From the NCBI RefSeq assembly GCF_018343775.1, contig NZ_CP074349.1, positions 2,594,001 through 2,658,000 on the forward strand: DNA of 64,000 nt. The letters are read 5' to 3'. The translations under genes and the position numbers were made by a program. Source of the stretch: Pseudomonas cichorii (lineage in GTDB: Bacteria; Pseudomonadota; Gammaproteobacteria; Pseudomonadales; Pseudomonadaceae). Below the pieces are notes generated by a model that saw nothing but the letters and a program-made list of their open reading frames with translations, was not told where the DNA came from and made no database searches. This document shows positions 51,130 through 63,100 of this stretch, in pieces; within the stretch, counting starts at the first letter, position 1; every line of letters begins with the position of its first letter.

Positions 51130-54100
51130 ATGGACGCCAAGCACCTCGCCTTCCTGGCCCGTCAACCGTCGGCCCGTGTCCAATCGCGTGAACACTTCTG
51201 GGGCCTGCCCAAACGCGGCATTGCGCTGATCCTGGCCAATGCCATGTTCTGGCAGCCGATGTGGGCACAGGCCGACGGGATTGTGGTCAGTGGGTCGGGG
51301 ACCGGCCTGGCGCAGGCGGGCAATGGCGTGCCGATCGTCAATATCGCGACACCCAATGCCACTGGGCTGTCGCATAACCAGTTCCAGCAGTACAACGTCG
51401 ACGCTCAGGGCCTGATCCTCAACAACATTGCCCAGCAGACCGGCGCGACCCAACTGGGCGGGATCATCGTCGGCAACCCGAACATGAACAACGGGGTGGC
51501 GGCGCAGGTCATCCTCAACGAAGTGGTGGGCGCCAACGCCAGCCAGCTCAAGGGCTACACCGAAGTGGCCGGGCAGGCGGCGCGGGTGATCGTGGCCAAC
51601 CCCTATGGCATCACCTGTAATGGCTGCGGTTTTCTCAATACTCCGCAGGTGACCCTGACCACCGGCAAGCCGGTGCTCGACAGCAATGGCGGTCTGGTGC
51701 GTTTCACTGTCCAGAACGGCAGCGTGGCCATCGAAGGGCTGGGCCTGAACGCCGATAACGTCGATCAGTTCGACATCATCACCCGCAGCGCGAAGATCAA
51801 CGCCGAGCTGCACGCGAAAAAGCTCAACATCATCGCCGGTCGCAACGACGTCGATGCCCAGACCCTGAGCGCCACGGCGCTGGCGGACGACGGCAGCGCC
51901 AAACCGGAGCTGGCCATCGACAGCTCGGCCCTGGGCGGCATGTACGTCGGGGCGGTGAAGCTGGTGGGCACCGAGGCGGGTGTCGGGGTGAGGCTGGCGA
52001 GCAATGTGGCGGCCAGTGCCGGTGATATCCAGATCGATGCCAACGGCCAGCTGACCCTGAGCCAGGCGGTGGCCAGCGGGGCGGTGGCGGTGAAGGCCAA
52101 TGCGGTCGAGGTCAAGGGCCCGCTGTATGCAGGCACCTCGCTGTCGGTCACCACACCGGGCGATCTTTCGATTCAGCAGAATGTCGCGGCGCGGGATGTC
52201 GTCACACTGTCCAGCACCGGCCAGTTGACCAACACCGCCATCATCGAAGCGGGCATCAATCCCGACAACAGCCGCAATACCACCGGCGATGTCGTGCTGT
52301 CGGCGGGCAACCTGACCAACACCGGCAGCGTCGTGGCCAGCCGCGCCCTGCAGGCGACGGCCAGCCAGACCCTGAACAACCAGGGCGGGACCCTGAGCGG
52401 GCAGGCCAGTACCCGGATCACGGCCACGACCCTTGATAACCGCCAGTCCGGGCGGATCATGAGCCAGGGCGGCAGCGTCGAGGTCACGGCCAGTGGCGTG
52501 TCGAACGGCCAGAAGGGCCTGATCTCCAGTGCGGGCACGCTGACGATCAATGCTGCCTCGCTGGATAACCAGCAAGGCGTGGTGCGCAGCACGGGCGCCT
52601 CGACCCTGACCGTCACCGACGCCGTGGTCAACCAGGGCGGCGAAGTGCTGAGCGACACGGGCCTGACCCTCACCAGCGGTCGCCTGGACAATAGCCGCAG
52701 CGGGCGTATTGCGGGCAAAGGCGTGACCGTCACCACCGGCGCCTTCGACAACCACCTGGACGGTCGCCTGACCAGCACCGAGGCCCTGCGCCTCACGGCA
52801 GCGCAGGTGAATAACAGCGAAGCAGGGCGCATTGCCAGTGCCATGGCCCTGACCGCGGTGGTCACGGGTCTGGATCAGCACGCCGACGGTCGCCTGTACA
52901 GCAATGGCGACGTCAGCCTGGATCTGGGCAACGGCCACCTCAATAACCAGGACGGCCTGATCACTGCGCCCGGTCAGTTGCTGCTGACCCGTCTGGGCAC
53001 CGTGGATAACCAGCGCGGCGAAATCTCCAGCGCCAAGGGGTTTACCCTGGCGGCCACGTCGCTGGACAACACCGACGGCACGGTGCTCAGCGACGAGGCG
53101 TTGATCGTGCGTGTCGACAAGGCACTGACCAACCTGCGGGGGCTGGTGTCCGGCAAAGGCGTGGACCTCACGGCCGCGACCCTGAACAACGACAGCGGCG
53201 AGGTCAGCAGCGAGGCGGGCCTCACGCTGGACGTGACCGGCGAGGTCAGCAACCGTCAGGGCCTGCTGAGCAGTGCGGCGGCCACCACTTTAGAGGCCAA
53301 GAGCCTGGACAACGCCGAAGGCCAGGTCATGGCTGACGAGGAACTGACGGTCATTCTGGCTCAAGCCCTCGACAACCAGGCCGGGACCCTGGGGGCCGGG
53401 CTGGGGCTGGACCTGCGGGCCGCGAGCCTGGACAACCGCCTGGCCGGTGCCGTGCTCACCGATGGCCAACTGGACATCACCCTGACCGGCACCCTGGATA
53501 ACCGCACTGGCGGGCAGGTGCAGGCCAAGGGCATGCTCAACCTGACCAGCCAGGTCCTGAACAACCAGGGCGGCCGGGTGGTGGGGCAGGACCTGCTGAC
53601 CGTGCACAGCGACAGCGCCCTCAACCGGGGCGGGGTGATCCGCGCCGACCAGTTGATGAAACTGTTCATCGGTGACCTGGATAATAGCCAGACCGGATTG
53701 ACCGCTGCCCAGAAGGGCGCCATTACCAGCCAGGCCGGACTGGAATTCATCGGCCAGCGACTGGGCAACCAGAACGGCCTGCTCAATGCCGTGGGCGTGA
53801 TGACGTTGCAGGCCGACACGCTGCTCAACGGCACTGGCCGCATCGCCAGCCAGAGCGACCTGACCGCCACGGTCGACACCGTGACCCAGCAGGGCGGTGA
53901 ACTGGTGGCCCAGGGCACCTTGACCCTGACCGGCCAGAGTCTGGATAACCGGGCCGGTGGCCTGGTGGGCGCCACAAAAGCGCTGAAACTCACCGTTGAC
54001 GACATCGATAATCGGGCCGGTGAAGTGTCCAGCCAGGTGGGCGTGGAACTCATCGGTGATCGGCTCGACAACCGCGACGGCGGCAAGGTGCTGGCCGGGA

Positions 54101-57100
54101 CCGCCCTGCAACTGCTCGTCGAGCGGGTGATCAACGAGAACAAGGGCCTGCTGTTCGGCCAGACCCTGACCCTGGACGGCCAGCGCCTGGACAACGCCGG
54201 GGGCACCCTGGCCAGCCAGTTGGCCCAGACCCTGACCCTGACCGGTGCCCTGAACAACCGCGCCGGCCTGCTCAGCAGCGAAGCGGCGCTGACGGTCAAG
54301 GCCGCGTCTCTGGACAACACCGGCGGCACGCTGTCCAGCGCCGGTGCGCTCAAGGTCACCACCGACGACGCACTGATCAACCAGAGCGGCTCGATCACCA
54401 CCGATGCGGCCCTGACGGTGGTCAGTGGCAGCCTGGACAACAGCCAGAAAGGCAAGCTGTCCGGCCAGGGCGCGACCAAAGTCACCACCGGTGCCTTTGA
54501 CAACCGCCAGGGCGGGCAACTGACCAGCCGCGACACCCTGGAACTGATCGCCGGTCAGGTCATCAACCAGAGCGCGGGGCGCATCGCCAGTGCGCTGGCC
54601 CTGACCGCCAGCGTCACCAGCCTGGACCAGCAAGGCGGCGAGCTGTTCAGCAACACCACCCTGAGCCTGGACCTCAACAACGGGCAACTGAACAACCAGG
54701 GCGGCCTGATCAACAGCCCGGGCGCGCTGCTGCTGAAAAACCTCAAGGCGGTGGACAACCAGGGCGGCGAAATCTCCAGCGCCCAGGCCTTTACCCTCAA
54801 GGCCCAGTCGCTGGACAACAGCGGCGGCAAGTTGCTCGGCAGCCAGGCCCTGACCCTGGACCTGGTCGAGTTTTTCCGTAACCTCAAGGGCACCGTGTCG
54901 GCCACCGGCCTGAATATCGACAGCGACAGCCTGACCAACGACGAAGGCCTGATCAGCAGCCGGGCAGGGATGACCCTGACCGTCGACCAGGCCCTGAGCA
55001 ACGTCAAGGGCAGTGTGATTGCCGATGGCGATCTGGATGTCAGCGCCGCGACCGGCAACAACGCCCAGGGCGAGATCTCCAGCCAGAAAGCCCTGACCGC
55101 GGTGATCGGCAACCTGCAACAGCAGGGCGGGCAACTCTTCGCCCTCGGCTCGCTGAGCCTGACCGGCGATACCTTGAACAACCGCCTCAAAGGCTTTGTG
55201 GGGGCCGGTGAGGCCCTGACCCTGACGGTGGAGGACATCGACAACCAGGGCGGTGAGATTTCCAGCCAGAAAGGCATCACCCTGACCGGCCAGACCCTGA
55301 CCAACAGCGGCGGCCAGGTCCTGGCGCAACAGGCCCTGACCCTCGCCATCGCCAAGGCCACCACCAACCGCAACGACGGCGTCCTGTCCGGCAAGACCGG
55401 CCTGACCCTGACCGGCGCTTCACTGGACAACACCGGCGGGGTGATCAGTGGCCTGCAAGGCCTGGGCCTCGACCTGTCGGGCGCGCTGGACAACAGCCAG
55501 GGCCTGATCAGCAGCGAAGGCACGCTGAGCCTCGAAGCGGGCAGCCTGACCAACACGGCGGGCAGCGTCTCCAGCGCGGGCACCCTGACCCTCGACATCG
55601 CCGGCGCCCTCGCCAACCAGGGTGGCGAACTGGTCACCGATGACGCCCTGACCCTGACCAGCTCCAGCCTCGACAACAGCCTGCAAGGCACCGTCAGCGC
55701 CAAGGGCCGGGTGACGATCGACACCGGCGACCTGGACAACAGCCAGAAAGGCCGCATCAGCAGTGGCGAGCGCCTGGACCTGACCGCCGCCCGACTGACC
55801 AACCACGGCGGCAGCATTGCCAGCCAGCAGGCACTGGTCGCGAGCGTCAGCAGCCTCGAACAACACAAGGGCAGCCTGACCAGCGCCACCGTCCTGAGCC
55901 TGGACGTGAACCAGGGCTTGCTGGATAACCAGGGCGGCCTGATCAACGCCCCCGGCACCTTGCTGCTGAAAAACCTCAAGACCGTGCTCAACCAGGGCGG
56001 TGAAATCTCCAGCGCCCAAGCCTTCACCCTCAATGCCCAGTCGCTGGACAACAGCGGCGGCACGTTGCTGAGCAACCAGATGCTGACCCTGCGCATCGCC
56101 CAGGCCCTGAACAACGTCAAGGGCATGATCGCCGCGGCGGGCGTCGATGCCACGGCCGCCAGCCTGGACAACACCGGCGGCACCCTGACCAGCCGCAACG
56201 CCCTGGACCTCACCGTCACCGGCCTGCTCACCAACCGCGACAAGGGCCTGATCAACGCCGCCGAAACATTGAAGATCACCTCGGGTGACCTCAACAACCG
56301 GGGCGGGCAACTGCTGGGCACCACCGCCCTGACCCTTGACAGCGCGGCCCTCGACACCGGTGCCAAAGGCTTGATCAACAGCCAGGGCACCCTGAACATC
56401 ACCGCCGACAGCCTGAGTGCCGACACCGGCGGTGAAGTCTCGGCCCTGGGCACCATGACCCTGGTCCTCAACGCCTTGTCCCTCGATGCCAGCCGCCTGA
56501 TCGGCAACGCCGGGCTGAGTCTGGACCTCAACGGTGCGGACCTCAACAACCGCGCCGGCCTGATCACCGCCAAAGGTCCCTTGACCTTCAAGCAGGTGCG
56601 GGACGTCAACAACCAGGGCGGTGAAATCTCCAGCGCCCAAGCCTTCACCCTGACCGCCCGGACCCTGGACAACAGCGGCGGCCAGCTCATCAGCAACAAC
56701 CTGCTGACCCTCAACGCCGACAGCCTGCTCAACCAGAACGGCCTGATTTCCGGCTGGCAAGGACTGGACGTGACCGCCACGTCCCTGGACAACCGCAACC
56801 GCGGCACCCTGTCCAGCCGCAACGGTGCGGTGGACGTAGACCTGAGCGGCGCGCTGCTCAACAGCGGTGCGGGCGCGCTGGTCAGCCAGACCGCCCTGAC
56901 CGTGACCGCCGACAGCCTCGATAACCGCGGCGGCATCCTCTCCAGCGGCACCGCGCAGACCCTGACCGTCACCGGCCTGCTGAACAACAGCCAGAGCGGC
57001 CTGATCGACAGCGGTGCGGACCTGACACTCACCGCCAACGCCCTCGACAACAGCGCGGGCACGCTCATCAGCACCGGCAAGGCCACCCTCGACCTGATCG

Positions 57101-60100
57101 GCGCCCTGACCAACACCGGCGGCAAACTCGCCAGCGGCGGTGACTGGCTGCTCAAGCGCAGCAGCGCCGTGCACAACCAGGGCGGGCAACTGATCAGCCA
57201 GCGCCTGATGACCCTCAATACCGGGCTGCTGGACAACAGCACGACCGGCACCGTCGCCGCCAACGGCACCCTGCTGATCACCGCCACCGGCAAGGTCCTC
57301 AACCACACCGATGGCCTGATCTACAGCCAGAACGCGGGCGTGGAACTGGACGCCACAAGCCTGGACAACACCCGGGGCGCGGTACAAGGCCAGAGCACCC
57401 TCAAGGTCGAGACAAGCGAAGGCATCGACAACCTCAACGGTCGCCTGATCGCCCAGAACGGCGACCTGACGGTAGAAGCCGCCCGCCTCGACAACCGTGG
57501 CGGCCTGCTCTCCAGCCTCAAGGGGCTGTTCACCGCACAGATCAGCGGCGTGCTGAAAAACGGCTACGACCTCGCGGCCAACCGCCAGGGCGGCGTCATC
57601 CAGGCCCAGCGCCTGAGCCTGACCGCCCTGGGCGGCTTCGACAACTACGGCGGCCGCGTCTCGGCCAGCACCGGCGAAGCCCTGCTCACCACCGCCAACC
57701 TCGACAACCGCAACGGCGGTATTTACGCCAAAGGCCTGGTGCGGGTCATTGCCAAGGACCTGGACAACAGCGGCGACAACGACGGCCAGATCGCCGGGGG
57801 CCAGGTCGACCTCAGACTGACCGGCGACCTGAACAACCGCCTGGGCATCATCGAAAGCGACAGCACCCTGGCCATCAAGGCCGCCAGCCTCGACAACCAG
57901 ACCGGGCAGATACGCTCGCTCGGCACCCTTGATGCCGCCGACTTCCAGATCGGCACCCTGTTCGACAACCGTCGCGGCACCGTGGAAGTGGCCAACAGCA
58001 ACCTGATCCTCAACGCCGCCAGCTTCCTCAACGCCAGCGGCAACCTGATCCATGCCGGTGCCGGCACCTTCGACATCTCCACCGCCAACCTCACCCAGGC
58101 CGGCGGCAACCTCGTGACCCGCGGCGGCCTGACCGTCACGGCCGATAGCTGGACCAACAGCAGCGTGATCCAGGCCGGCCGCCTGACCGTCAACGTCGGC
58201 ACCTTCAACCAGACCGCCAGCGGGCAGTTGCTGGCTTCGAGTGCGTTTGTGGGGACTGGGGGAAGCTGGACGAATGAGGGGGTGATTGCGAGTGACGGGA
58301 CGCTGAGTTTGAACCTGAGCGGGGGGTATGGGGGAGGTGGGCGTACGAGCAGCCTGGGCACCCTGGGCCTGACCGCCAGCCAACTGGCACTGACCAGTAC
58401 GGCCAGCCTTACGGGTGGCGCCCGGACCGAACTCAACATCACCGGTCTGGCCAGCAACTACGGGCGTATCACGTCGGCGGCCGATTTGATCGTCAATGCC
58501 GGGAGTGTCACCAACTACGGCACCTTGGGTGCCACGCAAAACCTCACCTTCAACACCGCGAGCCTGCTTAACAGTCAGGGGCTGATCTTTAGCGGCGCGG
58601 ATATGCAGGTGAATGTGGGGAGTTTGAGCAACCTGAAGGGCGACTTTTATGCGCTGAATAACCTGACCATCAAAGGGTATGGCGTTGAGCGGGCCAATCA
58701 GGTTTCGAATATATCGGGTTCGATGGAGAGTGGCGGCAACTTTGCGATCAGTGCGACGGCGTTTGAGAATCGCACAGAAGGTTCGGATGGCCAGCAGGTT
58801 TCTACTGCGGGTCGGACTTTGGTGAAGGGGATCATGGCTATGAATTGCCTCATTTGTGCAAGGGATTTCTTAGCTGATTTTTATGTAAAAGAATATTTTG
58901 AAGGAGCGGCGGATATCGATGTGACAGTCTCTGCTTTATTGACGTCCGGTCGAGATTTTACTTTCGTCGGAGGAGATTTTTTAAATAGTAAAAGCACGAT
59001 TAGTGTCGCGGGAGATGTTGTTATTAATGCTGATGATTTTAGGAATGTAGGTGCTGTTTTTGGTTCGATAGAGCGGACGCGTATTTACCGCTCCTATGAT
59101 TGGAAGGATGCCGAGTATTCTTATTTTTATAATCAGCGTAATAGTCCTGATTTTCCTAATTATTACTATGTTAATGCTGCGGGAGAGCTGAGGCTAGGTT
59201 TGATGTCTAAGTTTTTTGGCCAGGGTGGAGGGGATACTACCTATGGATATGTTGAATATGAGTTGAGAGATGCTGAGACTTTGTTGTTTGTGGAGCCTTC
59301 TATGCTTTATCCAGAAGATCAGCTATGGAATGAGCAATTACCCGTATCACTGTATGATCGAAAAAATCTTGTAGAAGTCCCTGATGCTATAACACGTTTA
59401 GAATTGCTTAGTGATATAGAAAAGAATGTGGGTAGCGGCAGTGTTGGCCGAAGTGCCATCATCCAATCCGGCGGTAATGTCTCTATCACCGCCACACAGA
59501 ACTTGCAAAATAGCGTCATCCGCCAGCATTACACAGCCGCTGGCGGCACCAGCAAAGTTCAAGGCACCAGCCCCTCCGGTACGGGCACTACGATCATTCG
59601 CGTCAACGCTCAACTACCCCCCGATCTGTCCCAACAACAAGTCAACCCACTTACCCTGCCAGGTTTCAGCCTGCCCACCGGCCAGAATGCCCTGTTCCGC
59701 CTGAGTGCTCAGACCGGCAGCAATGTCGCTGCCACTCAAACCAGCACTGCGCCACAAAACTGGACACTCGGCAGTGCCAGCGTATCTGTCGCCCAGCGCG
59801 AGCAGGCCGTGTCCGATACCCAGGCCAGAACCCTCCAGTTCGGGACTGCCGGGCAGGTTTCGTCAGCCACTCGTCAACTGGCTGATGTGGTCCGTCAGAA
59901 CTCCGGCTTGAGCGCCAACGCTTCCGCCTTTGATTCCAGCACCCCGGTCGATTCAGTGAGCAATCTGCAGCTCACTGGCCATAGCGCCGACCCCACCGGC
60001 TTAACACCGGTTCCCAGCGTTCAGGATTTGCCTGGCTCAACCAACTCAACCGCCCAGGTCGCCCGTGTGCAGGCCTTACCCGGCAGCACAACCCCGTCAA

Positions 60101-63100
60101 ACCCGCATAAGTACCTGATCGAAACCAACCCGGTCCTGACCGACCTGCGCCAGTTCATGAGTTCGGACTACCTGCTGGCCGGTCTGGGCTACGACCCGGA
60201 AGCCAGTGCCAAACGTCTCGGTGATGGTCTGTACGAACAGCGTCTTGTTCAGCAAGCCATCGTGGCTCGAACCGGTCAGGCATTCCTGGCCGGGCAGACC
60301 TCCAACGAGGCCCAGCTCAAGTACCTGATGAACAATGCCATCGCCAGCAAAGAACAACTGAACCTGGCGATCGGGGTGACATTGAGTCCACCCCAAGTGG
60401 CGGCCCTGACCCACGACATCGTATGGCTCGAAGAACATGAGGTGAATGGCGAGAAAGTCCTGGTGCCCGTGCTCTACCTGGCCCAGGCCAACAACCGTCT
60501 GGGCCCGACCGGAGCGCTGATTGCAGGCAACGATGTCACGCTGACGGCGGGTGAAGAACTCGATAACGTCGGAACATTACGCGCCACCAATAACCTGTCG
60601 GCAACGGCGGGCACCAATCTGGTCAACACAGGCCTGATCGAGGCGGGCAATCGCCTTGACCTGCTGGCGGGTAACGACCTGATCAACAAGGCGGGCGGCA
60701 TCCTGTATGGCCGTGATGTGACGCTGAGCGCTACCCGTGGCGATGTCATCAACGAGCGCACAGTGACACGTGCCGTCAGCGTAGCGGGATATCAGGATTT
60801 CGCCGACAGCGCCGCCCGTGTTGAATCTGCAAACGACCTGACCATCAAGGCCGGGCGCGATGTGATGAGTATTGGCGGCACCCTGCAGGCTGGTCGTGAC
60901 CTCAGCCTGATTGCCGGTCGTGACGTCAATATCGGTGCGGCACAAACCGAAACAGCGAAGGCACAGGGAGCGAATACCCAATCCAGCATCACGCAACTGG
61001 GCTCCAGCGTCAGCGTCGGTCGTGACCTCATGGCCCTGTCGGGACGTGACATCAACGTTGTAGCCAGCGACATCGACGCCAAGCGCGACATCGCCATGGC
61101 CGCGACCGAGAACATGACCATCAGCTCGGCGGCAGACGAAACCCACTCCCTGTCCAGAAGCAAGAAACTCACCGTCCAGACCGACCACGTCAAACAAGTC
61201 TCCGCCGACCTGAATGCCGGCGGCAGCATTGTCCTGAACGCCGGACAGGACCTGGCCGTCATCTCCAGCCGCATCGCTGCAGGTGAAAACGCCAACCTGT
61301 CAGCAGGCGAAAACCTCAGCATCTTGGCCGCGCAGGACAGTGATTACTACCTCTACGACAAGAAGAGCAAAGGTAGCTGGGGCAAAAAGAAAACCAAACG
61401 CGATGAAGTGACCGATATCCGCAATGTCGGCAGCGAAATCACCTCTGGTGGTGACCTGACACTGGAGAGTGGCGGCGACCAGTTGTACCAGGTGGCCAAG
61501 CTCACCAGTGGCAACGACCTGACCCTTGAAAGTGGTGGTGGCATCACCTTTGAAGGTGTGAAGGACCTGCATGATGAGAGTCATACCAAGAGCAATAACG
61601 ACGCCTTTTGGACCTCATCCAAAGGTAAAGGTAGGACTGATGAAACCTTGCGTCAGACGCAGATGGTTGCCAAAGGTGAGCTGAGTATCAAGGCCGTCAA
61701 TGGTTTGAAAATTGATATTAAGCATATTGATCAGCAAACCGTCAGTCAGACCATTGATGTCATGGTACAGGCCGACCCGCAACTTGCTTGGCTCAAGGAT
61801 GCCGAGAAGCGCGGAGATGTAGATTGGCGTCAAGTGAAGGAGATCCACGAGAGCTTTAAGTACAGTAACTCAGGGTTGGGCCCTGCTTCGCAGATAATCA
61901 TTGCAATCGCATTGGCAGCTGTCATGGGGCCCATGATGGCCAGTTTTAGCACTATGGCACAGGCTGGTGCCATCAGTGTTGCGACAAAGGCCACCGTCAG
62001 CACTATTGATAACAGAGGTAACCTTGGAAAGGTTCTGAAAGACGTTACCTCAAAGGACAGCATCAAAGGGTATGCGGTTGCAGTCGCTACCGCAGGAGTG
62101 GCCGACAAGCTTGGCTACAACCCGGCCACAGCAAGTGTAAAAACTGCCGCTATAAAAACAGTTGCTGATGCAACGATCAAAACAGCTGTGTATGGCGGGA
62201 GCTTCACGGACAATCTGGTAAGCGCGGCAGCGGGTACGGCAGCTAGCATCGGTGGTGCCGCAGTTGCTGGGAAAATCGGAGACTTGCCCCTCGCTGACGG
62301 TGGTATCGCCAAGATTCTTTTGCATGCTGGTTTGGGTGGCCTGTTAGCTGAAGCTATGGGCGGTGACTTCCGCGCTGGGGCTCTTGCTGGCGGCGCAAAT
62401 GAGGTTTTGGTGGGGTTGTTGGGGGACAAGCTCCTGCCTCCAAATCTCATAGAGGGCACGCCTGAGTATGATCGGGCCAAGGCCAATTTGCTGGCCTTGT
62501 CACAGATTGTTGGCGTGCTTGGTGCTGCGGCCAACGACTCGGATGTTGGCATTGCAGCAGCAGTTGCAGCGAATGCTACCCAGTACAACTGGTTGTCACA
62601 CAGAGAGATAAGGATTGCTGATGAGGCCCGGAGCGCGTGTGCAGCAAAGGGAGGTGATGTTCAAGGTTGTCAGTTAGCGATCACTCGCAAGATGGAGACG
62701 TTGCATAAAGAGCGTGAATATGAGCTGCAAGAGCGAGCACGCGCTATTCAGCTTCAGTCCTTGCAGGAAGGTGGCTGGTCTCTGGAGGATTACAACAAAG
62801 CTCTTTACGACGATTACTTTGCCAGTAAGGGGCTTGATAAGAGCGAGATAGCTTTTGACGGATACGACCCTGCAAAAACGTTGGGTTACATGCTTTCCGA
62901 GAGGGGTATCGGCGCTGCCAACGCCCTCATTAAATGGCCAGGTGAGGTCCTTGGCGGTATAGTCAGTGCCGTCACTCATCCCGTGGATACTTTGACGGGA
63001 GCTGCGCAGAGTGTTTGGTCCGCTGCGGGTTCAGTAGCCGGATGGGCGAGCAGTCCTATTCCTGCTCAAGGGCTTGAGCGTGTGGGAGACCAATTACTCG

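Noticed and set aside
52400..58230. CRISPR-like regular repeat spacing
   Set aside because: The repeats are coding, in frame, degenerate and lack constant repeats with unique spacers; they are FHA beta-helix units.
51085..58539. Several minus-strand frames of 230-1039 codons opposite cdiA
   Set aside because: They mirror the GC-rich repeat array of cdiA and consist of low-complexity Val/Gln/Gly or Arg/Leu/Ser strings.
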